Source of the DNA: Cheilinus undulatus
Lineage: Eukaryota; Chordata; Actinopteri; Labriformes; Labridae
Assembly: GCF_018320785.1 (NCBI RefSeq)
Contig: NC_054881.1
Span: 14,012,275 to 14,076,274, forward strand
Length of the DNA: 64,000 nt
Reading direction: 5' to 3'
This document shows, piece by piece, positions 33,850 to 48,730 of the stretch. The notes beneath the pieces are model-generated. The model had not been told where the DNA came from and made no database searches. It saw only the letters and a program-made list of their open reading frames with translations. The translations under genes and the position numbers were made by a program. The stretch's first letter is position 1. Every line of letters begins with the position of its first letter.

Positions 33850-35340
33850 CTCTTGCTTTTACATTAAGTTAAGCTGCACTCTCGGAGTCCTGACTCCTCC
33901 TGTCCTGTCCAACAACAGAGAGGAGGAGCAGAGGGAGACAAACACTGGAGGCAGGGGGGGGGGTGCACCTCTCTCACCTTTCCAGCAGATGAGCTGATCT
34001 CCAGTCTCCTCCTCGCTGTGGTTGCACCTTAATCTGCTTTTAATGACCCTGCGGAGGATCCCTGGAGACCCCGTGCTCCTCTTCCCCACAGCTGCTGGGA
34101 AGGCTGCAGGAGGCCTGAAATCTCAGGGATACTGTTTTTTTTAACAGGAGTTTTGTTTTTATTTCAGTGGCTCGCGTTTGCGTGCGTAAAAAACATTTTT
34201 ACGCGGCAAATTACGCTGAAGAATATACATTTTTGTTGTATTTTTTTAGTGGATATGTTTGAGATTTTCGACAAAGTTTTAATTTTCACACGCATGAAGT
34301 AAGATTATATTTCCTGCAGGCTATCGTTTTCCCTCCTAAAATGCGTAAATGTGCCAAACAAACGCTTTAATTTGATAGGTTTCCCAGCAGCCCTTTGAAA
34401 TGAAACAATTACCGCATTCTTTGTGCAATAATTGTCAATCATCCACATTAAATTGATAAGCTTTAAATGGACAGAATAATGGCTTAAATAGTTTTACAAT
34501 GGCACAGCTAAGCGGGATGATTTGCCATCGCTGACATGCCCGCGGCTTTACCAGCTCCACATAAAGCCACAGGTTAATGCATAAATAAGCAAATCAAATC
34601 CATGCGTTACCCCAATTCAATTCATTTAATTCCTCTTTAATAAAGAAACGGCCCCGCCCCTCTGCCCCCCTCCTCCTCGGATTTGTGCGATGAATGCTAT
34701 AAATGTAAATCAATCTAGATGAGAAAGAATCCCATTGAAAGAGCAGCGAAATTTCATCTGGGAAAAGGAGACAAACGTAGGAGGGGCGCGCTCATAAAAA
34801 GCAGCTGTTTCACAGTAATCTTTTTTCGTGCCCTGTCACTCACCTTGCCTTTTCACTATCTTTGAAAAAAAAACCCTCCGCCATTGTATTTAGTTGCCAT
34901 ATCTTCTTTTTTCCCATTACATAGTCCATATTCGTCCACAGAAAAAGAGAGCACAACTTGCCCATTTTTTCGGACAATCCCCTTGTAGTTGTTGCACTGA
35001 AAAGAGGAGTGCATGGATGTCAAATTGCCCTCAAAACACCATGAAAGATTGATTTGCAGCACTTTTCAGGGCCCTGACATTACTTGGAGGGGAGCTGAAT
35101 AGGAAACCTGTGAGCCGGGGATGGAATAAAGATGTCCTCTCTGCTGGAAAAGAAGGAAAAACTGCCCATTTAGCCGCAGTCCATCAAGCCCGAAAAATAG
35201 GCGAAGAGAGGAAAAAACACTATAAAGAAAGACAGGAGGAGGGAGGGAGAAGGGGGGGGGGGTGTATATACTCATCTAAACGTTGTCACAATACCGAGGA
35301 GGGGGCTCCGAACTGCCATGAATATTAAACCGCTTATTCC
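33850..35340. promoter_or_regulatory. Candidate prdm12 upstream regulatory block
   Basis: Non-repetitive sequence 1.5-3 kb upstream of prdm12, unlike the flanking AT-rich DNA. The core at 34380-34830 has CAATTACCGCATTC, TAATTGTCAATCATCC, AATTGATAAGC, GGTTAATGCATAAATAAGC, AATTCATTTAATTCC and TAAATCAATCTAGATG, dense with homeodomain, SOX and PBX-like cores. A second part, 34840-35100, is also complex. Enhancer function is inferred from position and texture. Confidence 0.5.
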
Positions 35341-35959
35341 TCAACAAGGGCTTGAAAAAGTGAAAACCACGTCAAAGCAGCTTTGCATTTTTTGCATGCG
35401 AACAATGCTGTGAAAAAAAGAGGCTTGTTTTTTTCTCATTCTTGTTATTCCCGCGCTAACTGCGTACAAAAACATTAAAATCATAACAAGCGCATGAATA
35501 CGAAATGCATGAGAAAAAAGGGTCGAGAAGGTCCCAGACTCATGACCCACTTATTCAAAAAGTTATCCCTTAAACTCGATGAAATGTGTTCATTTGTCAT
35601 TAAGTGCTGGTTACATTTTTTTTTACATATATATATATATTTAAATAGCTGGTATGAATTCAGGGTGAGTAGTACGTGAGGTTAAATAGAATAAACGAAA
35701 GGGACTATTTTCTCATCTGATGACCATTAAATAGGCTAACTTTTTTACTTACCGTTGATGTGACACTACTTATCACTCATTGGTGTGACGTCATGTATAT
35801 GGGCGGGCAGCATCAAACAGGAGGTTGACGGAGTAATACATTGGGAGGGTGGGGAAAATGACCAAAAAATTGGCTAGTTTTCAACTTAATGTCATAAAAT
35901 TGTCCAATTTGCTCTTGTAATTAAAGTTTGAGAGCGATGCACTACTGCCACAAACCGGC

Positions 35960-35983
35960 AAAAAAAAAAAAAAAAAAAAAAAA
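35960..35983. repeat. Poly(A) run
   Basis: An uninterrupted A run of about 24 bases following GGC, upstream of prdm12. It is a simple mononucleotide tract and not attached to a recognisable retrogene. Confidence 0.8.
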
Positions 35984-36649
35984 TTAAATGTGCCCTCTTT
36001 ATTCAGATGGGATAGCACACAATATTGAGACAGTGCTTGTACTATGTGTGCTCCAAATAAGTGGTTCAAAACCTCTACATGTGTTCAAACATGAAAATAC
36101 TTACGTATAGGCTAGATTTTGCTAAGTTTTTGCTAACCAACAAAAATACATCGCTGATCCTTTCAAAATAAAACAGTAGCCTGACCTTGGGTCAGTGAAA
36201 TGTACCCAAATAAAATTCTAATTGAGGCATTAGCCTATTTTAATGGTTTATGACCACCTTACAAAAAAGTGCCAGACCTTTAACACTGAACTTTTCTTTT
36301 TGCTGAAATGAATCAGTAACATGTTCAACTGATTTCTCCTTTTCTTTAAAGGCCACTGTCTTTTAAAACTTTTAACAAAAATCAACCTGTGAAAGTTTTT
36401 TTTTTTTTTTTAACTTTCGTTTTTACGGCATGATTTCGATGAAAAATGTTTTGTCGTTTAAGCCAGTAGTGAAGCAGTTTTGTACAAAAATGTTCCATGT
36501 TATCTAAAGAGCAGAAAATCACTGAAATAAAGTTTTTTTTCTAGAGAAGTGTTGCTGTGCAGCAGCAGGAGGAGCAGGCAGGTCCACACGGTGAGGGGTG
36601 TGTCATTAATAAGTAATTAGACAGGGGTCACACTCACAGAGCAGCCACT

Positions 36650-36658
36650 TATATAAAG
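36650..36658 (+). promoter_or_regulatory. prdm12: TATA box of prdm12
   Basis: TATATAAAG lies 150 bp upstream of the prdm12 ATG, with GC-rich sequence (GGCAGGCAGGGCGCACAG) starting at the expected ~25-30 bp downstream. A homeodomain-type site, AAGTAATTAGAC, lies at 36610-36621. The transcription start is predicted at about 36680. Confidence 0.65.
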
Positions 36659-36808
36659 AGACCCTCAGAGGCAGGCAGGGCGCACAGTTTGGTGCAGAGG
36701 CGCAGACAGAGGAGCAGCTCCCCTCATTCTTCTTCTTGCATTCTTGTCGCTGCACTGCTGTTTTGAACTTTTCTTTCGCTGGTTTTCTTTTTTTTTCACT
36801 CTTGAATT

Positions 36809-41182
<4,374 letters not shown>

Positions 41183-41625
41183 TGACATAAGCGTGGAGGG
41201 ACAGTGACACAGAACAATGTTGCACTTTAGATTACAGCTGTAGAGGAGAGGTGAAAACATCCCACAGAGACACTGACATCTGCTGCCTTATGTAAAGATG
41301 AAATATACAGACAAGAAAACAACTCAAGACTTTATAGAACATTTTGTCATCAGTGTGTCATTTATTAACGCAGTTATACTTTCTTTAACGTACTATTTTG
41401 AGTCACAATCTCACCTGCTCAGGTGAACACTCCAGTCAGTCAGAGATCTGTACATTGAGTAGAAATGTTCCCACGCCGTATATGAATTTGTCACTTTAAC
41501 CTTGCACAGACTGTAAACGATACTATTGTTGACTTGTAAAATTGTACTGTATGCCTCTGTACATGTGAATGTAAATACATTTGTGCTTTCTTCTATTCTA
41601 AATAAATATTATATGATATTACATA
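41183..41625 (+). other. prdm12: prdm12 3' UTR with polyadenylation signal
   Basis: A compact 3' UTR after the TGA at 41180-41182. AATAAA at 41601-41606 is preceded by TTCTATTCTA and followed by AT-rich sequence, then a GT/T-rich stretch (GTTTTCTTCTCTGTTGTGTTT) that fits a downstream cleavage element. Confidence 0.75.
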
Positions 41626-43202
41626 CAATGTTTTCTTCTCTGTTGTGTTTCAGATAAGATACTTGTCACTGCAAAGGAAATATGCCAGCACATCAAACCT
41701 ATCCTAAACATTAGTGTTATCAAAACACCTGAATTTTTAACTTTGATATGAAACCAGTGAAAATCAAGCAATATTATTATTATTATTTATTTGTTTATTT
41801 GTAAAGGGACCATGTACAATAAAAGAACATAAATGTTTCCATTTGATATTGATTCTTGTTTGGATACTACAGCAACAAAAATATTTATTCAACCTTTATT
41901 TAAATCTCAAAGAAGCATGCCTTCAATATTAGTCATATCTTTTAATTTACCCTTACAGACAAGTGTTTGAAGATTTAATTTCTAATTGCAATTGAATCCA
42001 AGACACTAAGTATTGGGTAAATTCCTGTTTTATTAAAAAGTGCAAGTAAACTCTTGCACATTACACAGATACATTGGTTATGTTTTGATGCTGACTACAT
42101 TTTTAGGTGTTTGCTTTCAATTTTTGATGAATTTATCAATTCATCTTCTCTGCACCTGCCTTGTATTATAGCTGTAGTCTTAATAAATTTCTGTAACATT
42201 TTCATATTTTTGATCATTACATAAAACAAATTGTATCATATTTAACTAAATACCATCAAAAGTATTAATAACATTGACTATCTACTGGTCACATCACTTG
42301 CAAAATCATTTTGGATGTTTTATATTTTAAAAATAGCAGCAGTTGTCAAGTTACCCTTGAACAAGGCGCCAAACCCTCCCTCACTACCTTGTGTGCAGCG
42401 GCCCACAATCATTCTCATATTCGCTGTATCTTTATCACATGTCTATAGGCTCCTGTCTGTGCATGTATGTGTATTTCAGCCTATACCTGTCTAGGATGTT
42501 CAGCAACAGAGTGTAAAGAACATTTACCAATGAGTGATTGGTAAGGAACATCTTCTTCTGCTGATCACTGACTTACTTTTCTTTCTGTTAAGTTTCAGGA
42601 CGATTTAATTGACATCCAATCAAGTATATTTTTCTAAAATATATCTATGTCAGTGGATTGCTGTATTTGATCTTATGTCGCTTTTAAATTCGACACCGCT
42701 TCAGTCAGAGCCAAGTTATCAAACTTCCTCTCCCTGTTCATTAGATTGTTTTACATCAAAGACAAAGAAATAGTTGATTATGATTGTTGTTAAATGAAGA
42801 ATAGTGTGTATGTACATCCATATTTAAAAGGGGTAGGTATGAATACACTGAGATATAAACAATATAAATAAACTTAGCACAAAAAGTAAGGAAACTTGTG
42901 TTTGGTAGATTGTTTATTTGTTGCAATGATGCTTATACCGCTGGAAAGCCTGTTTATTTCCCTTTTAAATGGTGCCACATTTGTAAGGATCATGCATTTG
43001 TGGAATGAGCAGCAGAGCTAAGTATGTGGGTTGGGCCCATGAAAAATTTGCCAAATCTTCTCTGCCAATGCCAAACAGCTTGTTCTGCCATTGACACTTG
43101 GTGTTTGGTGGATTGGATGTTTGAAGTTTGAATAAACAAGACATATTGGCAATTTAAGCCATTAAAGCCGGAAAACACAAATTATTGCAAGAAAATTCTC
43201 TC

Positions 43203-43224
43203 TTTTTTTTTTTTTTTTTTTTTT
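43203..43224. repeat. Poly(T) run inside the Tc1-like element
   Basis: A run of about 20 T between the left TIR and the transposase 3' end. This non-coding part of the element is longer than usual for Tc1 relatives and may include a secondary insertion. Confidence 0.7.
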
Positions 43225-43503
43225 GGAACTGAAATGTTTATTTCACTTTATACTGAAATCCAAAAAAGTCCAAATTTCCATAAATTTAACATATATAATT
43301 TTTGTGTCTAATTTAGGTGTTTTTGGTAACTGATAATCCACATGAGGGCATTTTTTTTAATCATTTATCAGACTGTATTCAGAATTTTTTTTAGTAATTT
43401 ATTGATCCAATTGATGAGATTGAGGTATCACAAAAGTATGTATCAAATATGATACAACAGGCTTTAAGGGGTTAACAATTGATTCATTTAACAAACAGGA
43501 GCC

Positions 43504-44480
43504 TCAGTAGCATGTGGAAGAACCATACACAGCCACAGCAGTCTGGCACCTCCTCCTCATGCTGCTCACACACTGCTGTGGGATGGCATCCCATTCTTCA
43601 ACCAGCATTTGTTGCAAGTCAGCCAACGTGGTTGTGTCGGTCACTCTGGCACCAACAGCACGCCCAAGCTGATCCCACAAGTGTTCAATGGGGTTGAGGT
43701 CAGGACTGCTGGCAGGCCATTCCATCCTCTTCACTCCCAAATTCTGGAGGTAGTCTCTGATAAACCCCGCTCTGTGGGGGCAAGCGTTGTCCTCTTGGAG
43801 GATAGAGTTCGGTCCCAGACTGTGGAGATATGGGATTGCCACTGGTTGCACAATCTCATCTCGATATCTCTCTACAATAAGATTGCCTCCAATGATGACA
43901 AGCCTCATTTTTCCAGTGAGTTAGATGCCACCCCACACCATCACACTGCCTCCACCATAAGATGTTACTCTATTGGTGCAGCAATCAGCATAGTGTTCTC
44001 CATGTCTTCTCCACACTTTGACCCTATGATCCAACTGCCATAGGCAGAATCTGGACTCATCTCTGAACATAATGTTCCTCCACATGTTCAGGTTCCAGTG
44101 GATGTGTTGCCGACACCAGCACAAACAGGCCTGATGGTGAAGGGTAGTCATGGCAGGCCTCTTGGAGGCCCTATGGGACTGGAGATTGGCTGAGGGCAGT
44201 CTGTTCTGGATTGTCTGGGCAGAGAGCCGTCGGCCATATTGTCCTGTAAACCTTGACTGCAAATCTGTAGAAGACAGCCTACAGTACCCAAGCGCTGACA
44301 GGGTGGCAACATGTCTTCTTGAGGTGTCATCTTCTTAGGATGCCCACTTGGCGGCCTGTCTCATACATCCCCCGTTATATGGAAGTTGGCCTTCAGTTTG
44401 GAGATGGTACTAGAGTTCATTCCAAACAATGCCGCAACTTGGTTTTCCGGAACGGCAACTTGAAGGTGCCCTATCACACA
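43504..44480 (-). pseudogene. Tc1-like transposase, broken
   Basis: Cut-and-paste transposase of the DD34E type. On the minus strand the order is: N-terminal helix-turn-helix (PENQVAALFGMNSSTISKL, around 44380-44440), a second DNA-binding part (DLQSRFTGQYGRRLSAQTIQ), FRDESRF with the first catalytic Asp near 44060, EDNACPHRA with the second, and SPDLNPIEHLW with the Glu. The last two are 34 residues apart. Breaks: a TAA at 43921-43923 in frame just after MVWGGI, and a frameshift near 44315 between the two DNA-binding parts. All three catalytic residues are still present, but no intact protein can be made. Confidence 0.88.
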
Positions 44481-45306
44481 GGGCACAACGTGGCATGCTG
44501 ATTCTTGGAGCAGACACCTTGACCACTGTAACAGGGCACATGCTCACAGGTGCTGTCAATCAGGCACCTGATTGGCAGCACCTGGGGGTAGCAGAAGCTC
44601 AAAATAAGAGTCAACAACAACAGCAAAATAAGCTGTTTGGCATTGGCAGAGAAGATTTGGCACATTTTTCATGGGCGCAACCCACATACTCAGCTCTGCT
44701 GCTCATCCCACAAATGCATGATCCTTACAAATGTGGCCTCATTTAAGGGAAAGAAACAGGCTTTCCAATGGTATAAGAATTATTGCCAAGAAGCATTGTT
44801 ACAACAAATAAATAATCTACCAAACACAAATTTTCTTTCTTTTTGTGCTAAGTTTATTATGATATTAAAGCTATTTTATGTAATCACTTTAGTTAGTCTG
44901 CAGAGTCAGATAAATAGAAATAATCATCAAAAGAATCACAATGGTTTATCAATGAAGAAGTATTGGTATTTGGGAAAAGTAGCTTTAATAAAGCAATGAA
45001 ATGTGATAGCACAGCTATTAACACATGAATGCATGTTATTCACACATTATTATTCTGAAAGATATGATGATGAGACTTTAAAAAAAAAGTTAGTATAAAC
45101 TGGACTGTGTCAGGTGTAATGTTTTAAAACTTAAAATAGCATCTGAAAATATTGAAATATTAATACATTTGACAATCTTAAACTGTGGCATTGCTAATTT
45201 CAGGTACATGATCTGTCTCTCTAACATCTAAAAGTGTGGAGCCACTAAAATTATCACTTCAATTATAATAAGAGATTAAAATGTATCCAGCTCAAGTTAA
45301 CATTTT

Positions 45307-46155
45307 GCATCTTGGATGTTTAAACTGACACATTTTACCATTTCACAAAAGATATAAGCTCATTTTCAATTTGAAGACAGACCCACGTCTCAAAAAAGTA
45401 GGGACAGGGCCATGTTTACCACGGAAGCATCCCCTCTTCTTTTACAACCGTCAACACTTGGGAAGTTAGGAGACCAGTTGTTGGATTTTTGGGAGAGGAA
45501 TGCTGTCCCATTCTTGTCTAAAGTAGGATTCTAGCTGCTCAACAGTCCTGGCTCGTCTTTGCTGGATTTTTTGTTTTATGTTGAGCTAAATGTTTTCTAT
45601 TGGTGAAAGGTCTGGACTGCAGGCAGACCAGTTCAGCATTCTTTTGACCAAAAGAATCAGAATTTGCCTTGATCCATTTTTAAGAGTTTTTGCCTTTCGC
45701 CTTGGCTTCTTCTGTGCATGATACAGATTTAACTTGCATTTGTGGATGGCACAGTGAACTGTGTTGGCTGACAAGGATGTCTGGAAGTTTTCCTGAGCTT
45801 ATGCAGCAATTTCCAGTACAGAATCATGCCTGGGTTTAATGCAGTGTTGCCTGAGGGCCTCTAAAGAGAATCCAGTATTAACTTTTGGCCTTGCCTCTTG
45901 CGGACAGAGATTTCTCCAGATTCTCTGAATTGTTTGATGGTATTATGTGCTGTAGATGGTGGGATATCTAAAGTCTTTGCAATTTTAAATTACGGAATTT
46001 TTTTCTAAAATGCAGTTTGATGCCGTTTTTTGTAGATTGGTGAACCTTGCTACCCTGTCCCTCCTTTTTTGAGATGTGTTAGTGCCATCAAATTCAAATG
46101 AGATAATATTTTTCATAAAATGGCAAAACGTCTCAGTCTCACCATCTGATATGTT
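45307..46155 (-). mobile_element. Decayed internally deleted Tc1-like element
   Basis: TCTCAAAAAAGTAGGGACAG (45388-45407) is mirrored by CTGTCCCTCCTTTTTTGAGA (46055-46074). Outside these, matching sequence extends the TIRs to roughly 75-90 bp (ACTGACACATTTTACCATTT versus its inverted, diverged copy). The minus strand still encodes pieces of transposase: SANTVHCAIHKCKLNLYHAQKKP-like helix-turn-helix near 45700-45770 and CSPDLSPIENI near 45590-45620, brought together by an internal deletion. Confidence 0.75.
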
Positions 46156-46535
46156 GTTTATTAATCATTGCATCCTGCAGTTGTTTTTCTTTGCCACATG
46201 ATGGCGCCATACAACCAGCAAAAAATGTGCCTAAAAGTTTAAAAACACTGAAATGAAGCAATGCAATGACCCAAACAATACAATTATTTTAACAAACTTT
46301 TATTAAACAGTTTCCAATATTTTCGAATGAGAAATTTAGAAAATGTTTGATGCTTTTCTTTTTTTAATAACATTTGGGTCTTTATATATAAGCTATTGTT
46401 GTATAAAGTAGAATTTGTGACATTTCTGAGCTGCTGCTGCACTTGTCAAATGTCAGACATCATCCTACTTCCATAAAAGTTTGTGGATGGGTCATCATCA
46501 AGACGAGCACAGAGCAGCCACAGATGAAATAACCC

Positions 46536-46631
46536 TCAGAGACTCTCCTGCCATTCCCACTCGGAGCAGTTATGTTGGAATTTGACTTTTGGACGTTGTT
46601 TCATCTCCAGAGACTGTCCACACTTTCTGCC
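46536..46631 (-). pseudogene. Possible terminal coding exon, unidentified
   Basis: On the minus strand a strong acceptor (TTTTTTATCTTCACTGTGCAG, ending at 46632) is followed by 32 codons ending in TGA at 46536, with residues KCGQSLEMKQRPKVKFQ and CSEWEWQESL. A minus-strand AATAAA is possible at about 46300. No convincing upstream exon joins in frame; a donor-bearing stretch near 46735-46830 has stops in every frame. It may be a remnant, an untranslated exon or chance. Function unknown. Confidence 0.2.
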
Positions 46632-46639
46632 CTGCACAG

Positions 46640-48260
46640 TGAAGATAAAAAACACAGTTCAGCCATCACAAACATCCAAAGATATTTCAAAGTAGCACTT
46701 ATTATTGGAAAAGGATGAAAAAGGAGGTACCTCTACACTGGTACAGTCATCCTGTCTTGTCCTTCTTTGAGCCACAGCAGCAGCAGGAAGCGATCCACTC
46801 AGCAGCATGGCTCAAAGCTGGAAACAGACAGAAAATCATCTTTTATCTGATTGTTGGATCTGCCCTCATGTGTTTTTCTACTCGTGCAGGTAACCTGATC
46901 TTACACCTATCAGGTTTAACACACCCCATTATACACTCAGTCCTTATCCTGACCTCTATCTACCTTTATGTCTTTAACTTGCAAATTAAAATACAAATGA
47001 GAAAACTACCATTTTTCATAGTAATAAAAGCTTCCATTTCCAGGCAAACTGCTTGAATGTTGACAACTAAAATGTGCCACAAAGTGTCGTAACACTTACC
47101 AGAAAAGAGTAGTCAGAGCATTGTTGTCTTTAGTCTGGTTGTTCCTCTCTGTTCATGAGTTCAGTGTAAAGATGGTTGTTCTTTACTGGCTCTACAGACA
47201 GTCCCTCAGTCACAGATGCCACCTTTGCTGTGATGTCTGTAAACTAAAGGACTCACACCTACAAAGGAAGTCTAGTGTTGCATTATTTAGTGTGGAGATG
47301 ACACAGCAGAAAGGTCATCTTCTCATGGACGGCTATACAATCTGAACACAGTCTGTCCTCTTGTGGTCAATGGAAAGAATGCACGCTTGAAACTTTTATC
47401 ATTTGCAGGCCTCGTCTGGGATGATCACAATACTAAAATTTAACATTCAAGAGCCAGTCTGTCAGCACACCAAGGCCACCCCCTTTAGCTGCCACCAGGT
47501 ACCACCTGCACTTTATTGAAATACGTATCCATGCAGGTGGTGAGTCCATGGGGTGGTGGTGACCATGCTGCTTTTCAGGTTGAACCTGACTAGGCCCCAT
47601 GGAGACACTCATCAGCGAGCCCCCTCCCTCCATGCCCATCCTCAGAAAGGTGCCATGGTATACAACATCACGGCAAGGTGCCTTAGTTCTTTGATCCGCA
47701 ATTCATTGTGTTTTGTTTTTTGTTTTTCCAAATCACCCTTTCTCTGGGCCCTCTCCTGGGACGAAATCATCTTGGGAGACCCTACCAGGGGATATTGAGC
47801 CTCATTCACAAAATGTCTTCCTAAGATTTTTCTTAAATTTGTTCTTAAGAAATTTTTTGAGAGAAATCCACACGTGACTCATGATATGATATGAAATGTT
47901 AGCACCTGTATTCTTAAGCTGATGAATTCCAGGTGTTCTTAAACTGAGGGTACATGCACATTTCTCCTAATCATCATGGAGGAACCCATGCCCTTATATG
48001 GGCATGAGACTACAAGGCGGTGTGCAAACACAGAAGGCTCACAGGAATGCGAGGAAAAGTAATGAGATGTCAGTAATGTCTAAATTAAACCAAAAAAAAA
48101 ATCAAAATACTTTGGTATCCCTAAAGTGGAGGAGCTGCTCCAAATGACACCAAAAGAGGAACATTTTGTTATATTTTTAGCACAAGTAGTAGATGTTAAA
48201 TATATGCTTCAAACAGATCATTGGATGGCACTTTCATCCACTTACTTTTCCAGCCTTTGG
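46640..48260. other. Intergenic, no gene recognised
   Basis: Open frames at 46715-47056 and 47121-47345 lack recognisable domains. At 47400-47660 there is degenerate repeat sequence. At about 47797-47860 the text GAGCCTCATTCACAAAATGTC then repeated TTCTTAAG-like words resembles the start of a Harbinger-type element, without a matching end in view. Confidence 0.35.
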
Positions 48261-48264
48261 AAAA

Positions 48265-48450
48265 GTGTTGCTGCAAACAAATTCACAATGAGCTAATATT
48301 TTTTACAAAATGGTAAAATGGGTCAGTTTCAACATCTGATATGTTTTAATGTTCTTTTGTGAATGAAATATGGGCTTGCTCATGAAATTTGCAACTCGAT
48401 GCATTCTGCTTACAGTTTACGGTGTCCCAATTTTTTTAAATTTAGTTTGT
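48265..48450. mobile_element. Solo end of the same Tc1-like family
   Basis: AATTCACAATGAGCTAATAT through CATCTGATATGTT matches the outer right end of the element at 46090-46155 (AAATTCAAATGAGATAATAT ... CATCTGATATGTT). The adjoining TGCATTCTGCTTACAGTTTA and CGGTGTCCCAATTTTTTT are recalled from fish copies of such elements. Only one end is present. Confidence 0.55.
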
Positions 48451-48570
48451 ATTTTCATATATATGGGCTCCAAATAAGCATTGCATATTGTGTATTTTTC
48501 TTTTTAATAAAATTAAAATTAAGTGAGTGGTTTCAATCGTATTTCTAAGTTAAACAGCCTTTTGAATTTG

Positions 48571-48730
48571 CTACTGAAGTGAGCTAGTCTCGGTGGATCG
48601 ATGACGCTGTGATCTGTTAGCAGGGTCTTGTTGATTCACCGTTGCTGGAGGATTGTTGTCATTTTTGGTGGCTAGCCGTCAGAGCTAGCTAGCCGCTTGG
48701 TTTTCTCTCCAACATACTTTGATCCAGCAG
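48571..48730 (+). other. fbxw5: Probable non-coding first exon of fbxw5
   Basis: A CpG-containing stretch ends in CAGCAG at 48730, followed by donor GTGGGT, and precedes the coding exon acceptor (ATACTCAG, ending at 50993). There is no TATA box. Several GCTAGC palindromes occur here and just downstream. The 5' boundary is a guess. Confidence 0.45.

Larger units (their letters stand above)
27311..33850. other. Intergenic region between fubp3 and prdm12
   Basis: No gene was recognised. The region contains the elements listed separately, a (TAA)n microsatellite at 33590-33613, and a possible minus-strand fragment at 32612-32869. The latter's translation includes VKYLGVILDSKL, reminiscent of the end of a non-LTR reverse transcriptase, but it is too short to classify. 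Remaining sequence is AT-rich and featureless to the eye. Confidence 0.5.
42871..44854 (-). mobile_element. Tc1-like transposon with ~210-bp terminal inverted repeats
   Basis: The 1,984-bp element is flanked by TA at 42869-42870 and 44855-44856. The left TIR (42871-43082, starts AACTTAGCACAAAAAG) and right TIR (44630-44854) are long inverted copies sharing TTTGTAAGGATCATGCATTT and AGCAGCAGAGCT. Transposase runs on the minus strand inside. Inter-TIR divergence and a broken gene show it is an old, inactive copy. Confidence 0.92.

Noticed and set aside
46715-47056. 113-codon + strand frame with a hydrophobic segment
   Set aside because: No initiator context or partner exons; passes through what may be intronic sequence; no family recognised.
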